Source: Closterium sp. NIES-65
Lineage: Eukaryota; Streptophyta; Zygnematophyceae; Desmidiales; Closteriaceae
DNA: 64,000 nt
Direction: 5' to 3'
Assembly: GCA_948144175.1 (NCBI GenBank)
Contig: CANXME010002654.1
Location: 1,302,001-1,366,000 of the forward strand
Positions within the stretch are counted from its first letter, which is position 1, and every line of letters starts with the position of its first letter. The position numbers were made by a program, and so were the translations under genes. This document shows, piece by piece, positions 52,507 to 62,700 of the stretch. The notes under the pieces are model-generated. The model saw only the letters and a list, made by a program, of their open reading frames with translations. It ran no database searches and was not told the origin of the DNA.

Positions 52507-53382
52507 ACGCTGCCTCCATGTTGGGGTAGTGTGAGTGGCGCCCCCCCCCCCGTGCATCTGCTTGCGGCGCGCCCTTGTAGACGCCCGCAGCCGCCTCCGC
52601 ACTCCAGCGACTGATGCAGGCGATGGACGCGGTTGACTCCACGTTCGTCTTCTTCAAGGAGCCAAGCTCCGGATAGCAGCGCGCCCACTTGCTTCTCACG
52701 TACTGTCCAACCACGGCGCTTCCTCGTAGTGTCCTTGCTGCGAGGGGAAGGGGCCTTAGCAGGGGCTTTAGCAGGGGCTTCCGCAACTTTGGCTTTTCCC
52801 TTCTCCGCAGCGGTGAGTTTCGGGCGACGCTCCTCCCCCGGACTGTCGTCGTCAGAGAGCACCACGCGGGCCCGCTTCGACTTGGACTATAAGCGATGGC
52901 GCAGCCTCCGCTTCAGTAGCGGAACGTCGTCGTCTGTCCCAAGGCTCCATGGGTCGTCGTCGCTGCTTTCACCGTCAAATAAGACGGCATCCGCAGCAAC
53001 CGTGTCCGACTCTGCCACAGCATCCGCATCCGCAACTGCGGCCGCGCCGTCTTAAGCCTCCTCATTCGCATCCATCGCCGCTTCCTGTGAATCCGCCGCT
53101 GCCTCTGCGTTGTCACTATTCGCATTTTCACCTCCGTCGTTGTCCGAATCTCTAGCCCGCCACTCTTCCACCTTGTCGTCGCTCCCGACCGGCCGATTCC
53201 ACCATTCGTCCTCCTCGATGTCGGCAGGACCTAATTCGTCACCCGAAGTGCTGTCGTCGTGGCCGTTCCCCGGCCAATCCTCCTCAGCGTCGTCGCCGTT
53301 CGCTTCTTCTCCGTAGTCCCCGTCACAGCTCGCACCGGAGGCCGCGGTAGGACTTCCCGCCTTACTCGCGTTCTTTGCCATG
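52507..53382 (-). pseudogene. Transposase, N-terminal acidic and DNA-binding part
   Basis: From the ATG at 53382 (MAKNASKAGSPTAASG) runs a very acidic region (EEANGDDAEEDWPGNG, DDSTSGDELGPADIEED) to a stop at 53052. The same style continues to about 52920 (SSDDDPWSLGTDDDVPLL), another stop, then a basic segment SKDTTRKRRGWTVREKQ and, in another frame, a helix-turn-helix-type end GRHSHYPNMEAALY that leads into the N2 insertion site. The family normally has such a CENP-B-like domain before the DDE region. The stops and frame change indicate decay. Confidence 0.72.
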
Positions 53383-53974
53383 GCTACACGAATGTCATCG
53401 CCGGGCGAGTTAATTCGCCCGTGGTTATTCACCTGCACGTGAGGACGAGGAGAGGACGAGCCTGGGGGTACTTTGCTGCGCATGGTTAGAAAGCCTGCCG
53501 AGAGCAAGGTTGAGACGAGTATTCCTAAACCCTTGAGCACCAAATGAAGTGAGAGGCCGACTACCCCCCCCCAGCCAGAGTGCCCCATCCACAAGTGCCG
53601 AGCCGCTCCTCTACGCGGCATCTCCTCGTAGAGGACAGCCCTCACGCTGCCAACGTGCTGCTAGCAGCGTTCTGGAAGCATCCCTGCGCTGCTGGCAGCA
53701 AAACGACGCTGGCAGCATCATTAGATGCTGCCAGCACAGAGGAATATTGCCAGCGGTGGCAGCTCCCTCACGTGGCAAGTGTGGGCGCTGCATGCATCAC
53801 CACCGAGGTCGGCCTGTTTCAATGAATCTGGTCTCTGGGTGTTTTCTACACACTTTGCAAGTGTTACAGTCAACTTAAAAAATTTTCCATTTATAAGACT
53901 TATAAGACACCCTATACCATCCCGTTTACAAGATAACTCAAGCATTTTTGCCCGTGTATGAGATAAGACATATA
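53383..53974. other. Pogo/Tigger 5' non-coding end
   Basis: Sequence between the transposase start and the right inverted repeat. 53640-53740 repeats CTGCCAGCA / CTGGCAGCA several times. No other feature. Confidence 0.5.
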
Positions 53975-53998
53975 TGTCTTATATCCGGGCGATGACGG
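53975..53998 (-). repeat. Right terminal inverted repeat of the pogo/Tigger element
   Basis: TGTCTTATATCCGGGCGATG then ACGG, exact inverse of the left end, followed by TA. Confidence 0.93.
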
Positions 53999-54000
53999 TA

Positions 54001-54845
54001 TCATACTGTAACCCCTCCGCATAAAATACCTCCCATAAAGAGTCATATCCATTCAAGTAAGTAAAAAAGTGTTTTGAAATCAGACCATGAACTCTTATGA
54101 TAACAAGAGCCCTGTTTTTGGCGACTTCAAGTTCAAAAATCTTGAACTTGAATAATACCATGTTGTTTTCGGGCTTTAGGCATTTCAAGAATACTAATGC
54201 CCGTACTACCCAGTCCAGGCATTTCGAGATAAGCTTTTCTCAGGATTCGGATGAGCAGCTTCATTCATTGCGATTGTTCAAAGTCCATTCTCTCGCGTGA
54301 GTTGAACTCCGTTTCACTCCTCATCCCCCACCTTGTCCACCTTCTCCTCCCCCCCGTCCGCCCGACCACACATTTCTTCTTCCTCCTCCCTTCTTGCATT
54401 CCCATCTCTGCCACCCACTCCATACCCAAACCCCAGTCCGCACGTGAAACAACTCACTAGCCCTGCCTTGGTGCGCACATAGTGCACCTGGGTTGATAGG
54501 GCTTCCAGATGCTGCCACACACACGCCGGGAAATGTTGGATGGACATGAGTGAGGCGGGGGTAATGAAAAAGAGGGAAGAGTGGGTGGGAAAGACCGGGC
54601 AGAAAAGTTGGGATGACTAAGATTTGGTGGGAAAGAGTGGATGGCAGAAAGGGACAAGATTGGGAGGAGCGATGGGAAAGAGTGAGGACAAAAGGGGGAC
54701 AGAAATAGAGAGGCTCAAATGCTTCGCCGTAGTGAGAAGGTGAGGGAGAGGAGAGTGGGTGAGAACGAAATAGATGGAGTGGAAGCTGAAAGGGGTGGGA
54801 AGTGACGCTTGCAGCATGAGTTGTGGGAAGGATATTGTACGCGAG
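54001..54845. other. Intergenic, nothing recognised
   Basis: AT-rich to 54290, then pyrimidine- and purine-rich tracts. A few words (CACCTGGGTTGAT near 54487) resemble the edge of esterase exon 3, too short to call a copy. Confidence 0.4.
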
Positions 54846-54849
54846 GAAG

Positions 54850-55155
54850 GGGGAAAGCAAGTAAAGGGGAAATCAAGGTAAGGGGAAATCAAGGAAAGAG
54901 GAAATCAAGGAAAGGGGAAATCAAGGAAAGGGGAAATCAAGGAAAGGGGAAATCAAGGAAAGGGGAAATCAAGGAAAGGGGAAATCAAAGAAAGGGGAAA
55001 TCAAGGAAAGGGGAAATCAAGGAAAGGGGAAGTCAAGGAAAGGGGAAATCAAGGAAATGGGAAATCAAGGAAAGAGGAAATAAAGGAAAGGGGAAATCAA
55101 GAAAGGGGAAATCAAGAAAGGGGAAATCACGGAAAGGGGAAATCAAGGAAACGGG
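54850..55155. repeat. 16-bp purine minisatellite
   Basis: About 19 copies of GGAAAGGGGAAATCAA, slightly irregular, all purine-rich on the + strand. Confidence 0.93.
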
Positions 55156-55273
55156 AATGAAAGGAAAGAGGAAAGCAGCAAGGAGGCAGGGAATGGAGAT
55201 GGAAGAGAGAGTGACGGAAGGAGAGAGGAAGTGATGGAGGACAGGAGGGGAACAGAGTACAGAAAGGGCACGG

Positions 55274-55405
55274 TGTCAGAACATTATAGCTTATGCTGTT
55301 GTGTAGGCTATAGTGGGGTATCCCATAGGGGGTACAACCCAATTAGGGTTTCATATTTGTACTCACTTCATTCATAGCTCGTTCATTCTCGTTCACTTCT
55401 TCTCA
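55274..55405 (+). repeat. C5 5' LTR
   Basis: 132 bp, TGTCAGAACATTATAGC to CTTCTTCTCA; matches the solo LTR at 33911-34040 in family. Confidence 0.92.
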
Positions 55406-55406
55406 T

Positions 55407-56261
55407 GGTGACAGAGCACGCCGCACCATTACCCTGACTCAGTCACACATGGTGCAGCAGGTCCTTCAGCGCTTCGGCTTCACGTACTCCTCGCCTCAGG
55501 CCACTCCTCTGCCTACTCGCCACTCGCTCTCAGCTCTGCCTTCGGATGAGTCCGTAGAGTCGAGTGGCCCGTATGCAGAGCTTGTTGGCTGCCTCATGTA
55601 CCTGATGACCTGCACACGACCTGACCTTGCATACCCTCTTAGCATTCTCGCACGCTATGTTGCTCCTGGGAGACACCGACCAGAGCACATGGCTGCAGCG
55701 AAGAGGGTGTTGCGCTACTTGTGCAGTACGTCGGGCATAGGGCTAGTGCTTGGAGGGCGCAGTCCAGTGGTCCTCACTGGGCACGCGGACGCTTCTTGGG
55801 CTGACGACCAGGCTACGCAGCGGTCGTCACAGGGTTACACCTTCAGCCTTGGTTCCGGCTCTGTTTCGTGGCAGGCTACCCGCTCGTCTTCTGTTCTCGG
55901 CTCCAGTTGTGAGGCTGAGATCTACGCCGGGGCTATGGCTGCCCAGGAGCTTCGCTAGCTCACCTACCTGCTGTCTGACCTTGGAGAGCCGCCTCGTTCT
56001 CCTCCAGTCCTGTACGTAGACAACAAGGCCATGCTGGCCTTGTGTCGAGAGCAGCGACTGGAGCACAGGACTAAGCACATTGCTCTCCGCTACTTTCTTG
56101 CTCGTGAGCTACAGCAGCGTGGACAGTTGCGACTTGCGTACGTGGCCTCTGAGGCCAACACTGCTGATGTCTTCACCAAGGCACTTGCGCCTTGTGATCA
56201 TCAGCGTTGCTGCATGCAGCTGGGTCTTGTGCCTGTCTTGCCTCACTTGCTCACTTCTTGA
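55407..56261 (+). pseudogene. C5 RT end and RNase H
   Basis: One frame with a single stop. RT end: MVQQVLQRFGFTYSS, ELVGCLMYLMTCTRPDLAY, ILARYVAPGRHRPEHMAAAK. RNase H: HADASWADDQATQRSSQG, then TAG at 55957-55959 where C1 has TGG, then YVDNKAMLALCREQRLEHR and NTADVFTKALAP, ending in TGA at 56261. It preserves the ancestral frame in the region where C1 has two 1-bp deletions. 56262-56467 is 3' untranslated DNA. Confidence 0.92.
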
Positions 56262-56467
56262 CCTTGCTTGTACCTTCTCCTATATATACTCTTGCTTGCT
56301 TGACTCTTGTATATCTCTATATATGATCTTGCATGTGAACTGGCCTTCTGGCCTTTGAACTTGTGCTCGGAATGTGTGGTGACTTTGTGATCCACCCTGA
56401 GCTTTGCTTTGCTTTGCTTGACTGGTCTTGTGACCCCTTGTTCTCCCCCACTTTGCCCATGGGGGTG

Positions 56468-56599
56468 TGTCAGAATATTATAGCTTATGCTGTTGTGTAG
56501 GCTATAGTGGGGTATCCCATAGGGGGTACAACCCAATTAGGGTTTCATATTTGTACTCACTTCATTCATAGCTCATTCATTCTCGTTCACTTCTTCTCA
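56468..56599 (+). repeat. C5 3' LTR
   Basis: 132 bp, preceded by the polypurine tract CCCATGGGGGTG. Confidence 0.92.
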
Positions 56600-56604
56600 C
56601 ACGG

Positions 56605-57251
56605 AGGGGGGATTAGGAAGTGAGAGAGGAGAGTGGGAAGGGTCGACATCAAGCGGGTGGTGGGGAGGGACGGATGTAAGGAGAGAGGGAATGAGGGAAC
56701 GACGGAGCCAAAAAGGAAGGGCGGGAGGAGGGGGGAGGGGGCAAGGGGGGGGTGGGGGGAGAGGGAGGGGGGGTGAGGGGGAGGTAGGAGAAGCAGGGAG
56801 GGTCGGAGTGAAAATTGGAGGGAATATAACGCCTTTCTAAGCCACAGCGGCAAAACAGGGGTTGTTTAAAGGAACGGCGGTTGCCGTTTAACCCCTTTTG
56901 TATAAGGCCGCAGGACTTACACCCGTCCGTCCTCGTTGGCGCCTTCGCAGGCGCTGTGCCTTGGAGTTCTTGCTATGACCATTTGGTTGGAGGCGGAGAA
57001 AATGACCTATCGAGATTCGGACTCCAGGTTCTGATTCACTCTGAACACTAAACCCTAAACGGTCTGCAAGACCACTGGGCCAGAATAGGGGTGCTTCAGA
57101 CGCGCAGCGGTCCCATTCTTCGTGTAAGCCCGGAGGCGTTACACAGAGAGAGGGTGGAGAAAAGGAGGGAAGGATTGGAAGAAAGTGCGACCGAGTAAGA
57201 GTGAAAAAAGGTAGACGGGTAAGTTGCGAGGAGACGGGGACGCCCACTCAC
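56605..57251. other. Region 3' of the coiled-coil exon
   Basis: 56605-56830 is purine/GC-rich simple sequence. 56880-57110 has normal composition and may contain further exons or untranslated DNA of the - strand gene; a - strand frame (SEAPLFWPSGLADRLGFSV, then an Arg-rich end) is open but has no confirmed splice site. Confidence 0.35.
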
Positions 57252-58124
57252 CCCCGTCATGCGTGCAGCCGAGCCATCTGATGTGCGAGCTCGCTTGCAC
57301 CTTTCCGTCCGCCGTGCTTGCAACTCGAGCTGCACATCTTCCTGCCACGCCTTTCGAATCGTCCTCAGCAAGGCCAGCAACTCCTCGGCCGCGTCGTTCA
57401 ACTCCCTCACCTCCTCCCTCGCCCTCGCATTGTCGCCCTGCAAATCCATCAGCTCCTCCTCCTGCGCCTCTGCCCTCGCCACAGCTACAGCAACTTGCTT
57501 CTCCATATCCCTCATCGTATTTCTGTCTTCCTCTCTCAACCTAGTAATTGCTTCCTCCCTCTCCCTCGCTTCCTCTCTCAATATCTTTTCCCTCTCCGCC
57601 ATTCTCGCCGTTTCCTCAACCTCCACGGCGCGCAGCACGCACCATCGGCTCACACCCATCAGCTGCTCCAACGACAGCTCCTCCGCACTCCCCGCCCCTC
57701 CGCCCATCATGCTGCTCCCCGTCCCTCCGCCCATCATGCCGCTCCCCGCTCCTACTCTTATCATGCCGCTCACGCGCATCGCCACATCGGCTTGCCGCGG
57801 CCGCGTATGCCTTCCGCCTTCGCCCTCTTGTCTCGATTCCGCACCTCCCGCCTCCGCGCCTTCAGCATTCTCCGCTGTCGCGACCTCCTCCACCAGCATC
57901 TGCGCCTCTCCGCCATTCTGCGGTTCTTTGCCTTTCTGAGGCTCTTCGCCTTTTTGCGCTGCCTCTCGCCGCCTGCATTGCCGCAAGGGATCAAACCGTT
58001 TGCCATCTATCGTTAGACGTTGCTGCTGCTCCGGGGTAACAGGACAAAACATTTGCTGACATTCTCTCTGCGTTTGTAAAGCCTCTCTTTTCTGCTTTAC
58101 CGCCCCCGTACGTGCTGCTTCCAT
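57252..58124 (-). CDS. Coiled-coil protein, first exon (unknown function)
   Basis: 291 codons from ATG 58124 to a good donor (GGG/GTGAGT at 57251). N-terminal basic and Gln-rich segment (VKQKREALQTQRECQQMF, PVTPEQQQRLTIDGKRFDPL), a Lys/Glu-rich stretch with EEPQKGKEPQNGGEAQ, a Gly/Met-rich repeat (GSGMMGGGTGSSMMGGGAGS), then a long Glu/Arg heptad-type coiled coil from about residue 170 to 275 (ETARMAEREKILREEAREREE). I do not recognise the family. Codon pattern and length argue for a real exon; the 3' part of the gene is unresolved, and a captured or element-derived protein cannot be excluded. Confidence 0.55.
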
Positions 58125-58618
58125 TGCACCTCACCCTACCAGAGCCGTGCCAAGGCCGGAAAGGCGGCCCTGAAACGCGACTCTGAAATGCTATCGAGCG
58201 GTGAGAATGAACTAGGAGTAACGATCAGAGACGAAGCAAACGAAATTACAAAATACTATTGCCATAGAAACACGAACTCGGGAAAATGGGATGCCAACAG
58301 TGCTAACGGCATGTGATAATGGCGCTTGTAGAAATTGGAGGGAATGGAAACTGAGAAGGTGCGGAACTGGGGGAGGGAGGGAGGGGAGGGGCAATGCGGG
58401 AATTGGCGCTTGAATTTTCGAACATTCAGAACTGCAGAATTTAGGAGCGCCTGTATTCGTTTTGAGGATAGCGGAGCTGAGAAATTAGAGTCCTGACAAA
58501 AAAGCGCTTCTAAAAAAAATCGCGTCATACACACGTGTAGATGGAGATTATGAAGTTCCATAACATACAAAATGAAATAGTTATATGGGCCTAATCAACG
58601 AATGCGGGGTTCTTTGCA
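58125..58618. other. Upstream region of the coiled-coil gene
   Basis: AT-richer DNA between the - strand start codon and the C4 copia element. It should contain the promoter; no element is assigned. Confidence 0.4.
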
Positions 58619-58623
58619 GTTTC

Positions 58624-58755
58624 TGTCAGAGTATTATAGCTGATGCATGTTTGTAGGCTATAGTGGGGTAGCACATATGGGGTACAGCTTTCTAGGGTTG
58701 TATTTGTACCCAACTCTGACTTAGTCATTCCCATTCCTGTTTTCCTTGCTTCACA
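58624..58755 (+). repeat. C4 5' LTR
   Basis: 132 bp. Alignable with the C1 LTR (shared GTAGGCTATAGTGGGGTAGC and TTTCTAGGGTTGTATTTGTA) but with clear differences. Confidence 0.9.
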
Positions 58756-58802
58756 TGGTATAGAGCGGGTCCTGCCTTAGGACCGTTTTTTTTAGGGCCC
58801 AC
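58756..58802 (+). promoter_or_regulatory. C4 primer-binding site, hairpin and T-run
   Basis: TGGTATAGAGC (58756-58766), then stem GGTCCT / AGGACC with a 5-base loop (58768-58784), a run of 8 T (58786-58793) and AGGGCCCACC. The 6-bp stem differs from that of C1 in loop and closing pair and keeps pairing. Confidence 0.82.
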
Positions 58803-59783
58803 CGAAGCGCGCCCCGAGGCGCGCCCTTTTTTTAGCGACCCCTCGGGTCGCCTTTTCCCTCGCGGCCCCGCTGTCCCTCAGACGCGGCCCCGCCACCTCT
58901 CCTGATCGCGGCCTCGCCGCCTACTTGACGCGGCCCCGCCGCCTCCCCTGACGCGGCCCCGCCGCCTCCCCTGACGCGGCCCCGCCGCCTCCCCTGACGC
59001 GGCCCCGCCTCTACTGCCGCGGCCCCGCCGCCGCCTCTGACGGCCCCGCCGCTGCACCCTACGGCCCGCCGCTGCACCCTACGACCCGCCGCTGCTCCTG
59101 CCGGCCCGCCGCCTCACCTGACAGCCCCGCCGCTGCTCCTGCCGGCCCGCCGCTGCTCCTGCCGGCCCGCCGCTGCACCTGCCGGCCCGCCGCTGCACCC
59201 AGCGGCCCGCCGCCTCTGACGGCCCCGCCGCTGCACCCTACGGCCCGCCGCTGCTCCTGCCGGCCCGCCGCCTCACCTGACGGCCCCGCCGCTGCACCTG
59301 CCGGCCCGCCGCTGCACCCTACGGCCCGCCGCTGCACCCTACGGCCCGCCGCCTGCACCTGCCGGCCCGCCGCTGCACCTGCCGGCCCGCCGCTGCACCT
59401 GCCGGCCCGCCACTGCACCGGTCGACCCGCCGCTGCACCTGACGGCCCCGCCCCTGCATCTCCCGGCCGAGCCGCCCCAGCAGCCGAACCGCCCGGGAGC
59501 CGAGCCGCCCAACGCCGAGCCGCCCGGGGCCCGAGCCGCCCTGCAGCCGAGCCGCCCTGCACCCGAGCCGCCCAGCAGCCGAGCCGCCCGGGAGCTGAGC
59601 CGCCCTGCGCCCGAGCCGCCCAGCCGCCGAGCCGCCCGGGAGCCGAGCCGCTGTGCACCCGAGCCGCCCGGTCGCTGAGCCGCCTTTCTGCATAGCTGCA
59701 CGACCTGCCCTGCCTGGTGAGCACAGTCCCACTGACACTGCGAGCTCTTTCCCTACTGCTTGCACTACGTCGCTGTCGTCGCC
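58803..59783. repeat. C4 GC-rich leader array
   Basis: 58880-59010: units of ~20 bp around GACGCGGCCCCGCCGCCTCC. 59040-59450: ~20-bp units CCGGCCCGCCGCTGCACCTG. 59460-59690: GAGCCGCCCGGGAGCC units. The same three-part order, inverted, is seen in C1, so the array architecture is shared although copy numbers differ. Confidence 0.87.
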
Positions 59784-62700
59784 ATGGCTACCCCTAGTGT
59801 CCTAGCTTTTGACGCTGAGGGTCGCGCCATTGATTTTGAGGTCTGGTTAGACGACCTGCAGCTGTTCTTACAGTGCGACAGGGCTGACGACCTTTCTCTC
59901 TTTGACCTCACCTCTGGCGCCTCTCCTGCTCCTGCTGCTGATGCTGATCCCGCTGTCCACTCTAAGTGGGCCACCCGCGATGCTGCTGCACGTCTTGCTG
60001 TGCGTCGCCACCTCCCTACCTCTGAGCGTGCGCACTTTAGTCAGTACAAGAGTGCTCAGACCTTGTACGACGCTGTAGTTGCGCGCTACTCCTCCCCTGC
60101 CACTGCTGCACTGAGCCGTCTCATGCTTCCCTACCTCTTTCCTGACCTCTCTGCCTTTCCCACTGTCGCTGACCTCATTACGCACCTCCGCACTAGTGAC
60201 ACTCGCTACCGCGCCGCCCTTCCTGCTGAGTTCTGCGCTAAGAACCCCCCCCCCATGTACATCGCTCTCTACTACGTAGTCGCGCGCCTCCCTGACTCCC
60301 TTCGCGTCGTCAGGGACCACTTTCTCGCAGTCTGTCCCACCACCCTCACCGTCGACGTCCTCGAGAAGGCCCTCCTCGCAGCGGAGAAGAGCATAGTCGC
60401 TGTAGGTGCTTCTCGTGGTGACCCTCGCACCCCCATCTTTGAGGGGTGCTCTCCTTCCCCCTTGCTGCCCTCTGTTGCCTCTGCTGCTGCTGCCGACCTG
60501 CTTGGTCTTGAGTCGGTCGGCGCGGCGTCTGCCCCTAGTGGGAGACGTCGCTCCAGCAAGGGCAAGGGGGGCAAGGGCGCGGGTGGAGCTGGAGGGGGCG
60601 GTGGCGGTGGCGGCGGTGGCGGCGGAGGGAGTGGGGGTGGCGGCGGGACTAGTGGTGGAGGTGGTGGTGGTGGTGGCAGCAGTGGCGGAGACGGTGGTGG
60701 TGGTGCCAGCGGTGAAGGTGGAGGCAGCGGCGGTGGTGGAGGCGGCGGAGGTGGAGGCGGTGGAGGCGGCAGCGGAGGAGGCGGTGGTGGTGGAGGAGGT
60801 GGAGCTGGTCGAGGTGGTACCTTGCAGCGTAGCGGCGGTGGTGGTGGCCAGCGCTCGCAGCGGCAGCAGCAGCAGCGCTCGCGGGACATCCCTCCGCCTC
60901 AGCAGCTTCGTGAGTGGTACGCTGGGCGTCAGAGGGGTGGGGGTACTGGTCCCTGCACCTACGTTCTTCGTTCCGGCGACCGCGCGGGTGAGCAGTGTGG
61001 GGGTGCCCACGCCACCCAGCGCTGCTTTGGCCGCCTGACGGACGCTTGGCGTCAGCAGTTCCCTGGGGCTAGTGAGATCCCTCGCTGGGATGAGCTTCTT
61101 AGGGCTGGTGTAGCGATCTTTGATCTTGATTTTGATGCTATCCTTGCTGCTATGTATGTTGTGGATTATAGTGAGGAGAATGAGGGTTACCGTTGTTTCC
61201 AGCCCGACCCGGGCATTGGTACTGCTGCGCTAGGTGCTTGTGAGGCTGCTGCTCTAGGTGCCAGTGCGTCTGTGCTCTCAGGTACTGGTGAGACTGCGCT
61301 CTCAGGTACTGCGTCGTCCTCGTCCTCCCTCACTTTCACACTTGACTCCGGAGCTTCTCGCTCCTTCTTTCGAGACCGCACTACCCTTACGCCGCTCGGC
61401 CGGCCGGTTGCGGTCTCCCTTGCTGACCCCTCTGGGGGTCCTGTCCTGTCTCACTTCTCCACTGTCCTCCCGTGTCCGGCTGCCCCTTCGGGCACCCTGT
61501 CGGGTCTGTACCTTCCCTCGTTCTCTACGAACTTGGTGAGTGGAGCGGACCTGCAGGATGTGGGGGTTCACCAGTTCACTCCTGCGAGTCAGCGGGTGAC
61601 CCACTGCACGGAGGCACGCACAGGCCGACACCTGGCCACGTTCTCGCGTCGGCCGGGGTCGAGTCTCTACACCCTGACCGTTGAGTCTCCTCCTGTCCCT
61701 GCGTCTGGTCAGGTGGCTGCGTCGGGTCAGGTGCTTGCTGCTGCGTCCCGGTCAGGTCCTGAGTCTGCCCCCTGTTCTTGTCGCCTCCTGTCTCACGAGA
61801 CTCTCCTGTGGCACCACCGTCTTGGCCACCCCTCCTTGCCCCGTCTTCGGAGCATGGCTTCCCGTGTCCTTGTCTCTGGTCTTCCCTAGTCTCTCCCTCC
61901 TCTCCCCTCCGGGCCAGGACCTTCCTGTGTCCCCTGTGTCGAGGGTCGCCTCCGGGCTACTCCTCACTCCTCCCACTTCCCCCCGACAGAGGCTCCCCTG
62001 CAGACGCTTCACATGGATGTGTGGGGCCCAGCCCCCGTCCGTGGGCAGGGTTACGAGCGCTACTTCCTGTTGGTGGTTGACGACTACTCGCGTTACACCA
62101 CAGTCCTCCCCTTGCGCAGCAAGGGTGCGGTCACTGAGGTGCTGATCGACTGGATCCGCGAGGCTCGTCTCCAGCTCAGGAAGAGCTTCGGCTCAGACTT
62201 TCCTGTTCTGCGTCTGCACTCTGACAGAGGCGGAGAGTTCTCTTCTCGCCTTCTGCGGGACTACTGTCGTGCACGGGGGATCCGCCAGACCTTCACGCTT
62301 CCGGACTCACCACAGCAAAATGGGATTGCTGAGCGCCGCATTGGCATGGTCATGGATGTCGCTCGTACGTCCATGATGCATGCGGCTGCCCCCCATTTTC
62401 TGTGGCCGTTTGCGGTGAGGTACGCGGCGCATCAACTCAACCTTCACCCCCGGGTCTCTCGGCCTGCGATGTCCCCAGCCTTGCTGTGGACGGGGAAGGT
62501 TGGCGATGCGTCTGTGTTCCGTGTCTGGGGATCTCGGGCGTTTGTCCGCGACTTGTCTGCGGACAAGCTGTCCCCTCGTGCTGCTCCCTGTGTCTTCCTT
62601 GGCTTCCCCACTGACGCCCCAGGGTGGCAGTTTTACCACCCCTCCTCTCGTCGTGTTCTGTCCTCCCAGGACGTCACGTTCGACGAGTCAGTCCCCTTCT

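Larger units (their letters stand above)
48753..53998 (-). mobile_element. Pogo/Tigger-like DNA transposon, split by N2
   Basis: Flanked by TA (48751-48752 and 53999-54000), the target duplication of Tc1/mariner/pogo elements. Ends are inverted repeats identical over about 25 bases (CCGTCATCGCCCGGATATAA + GACA), 27 with TA. Without N2 it is about 3.3 kb, with a degraded transposase on the - strand. Confidence 0.92.
55274..56599 (+). mobile_element. C5: internally deleted copia element
   Basis: 1326 bp with target duplication CACGG (55269-55273 and 56600-56604). LTRs 55274-55405 and 56468-56599 (132 bp each) differ at 2 positions. The primer-site start TGGT is fused directly to GACAGAGCACGCC of the RT, so leader, Gag, protease, integrase and most of RT are gone. 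What remains is the RT end, RNase H and polypurine tract. It was mobilised, or deleted after insertion, in the recent past. Confidence 0.93.

Noticed and set aside
54321..54860. - strand frame with residues INPGAL resembling the esterase exon 3 end
   Set aside because: The match is about 13 bases; too short for a duplicated exon and the surroundings do not align.
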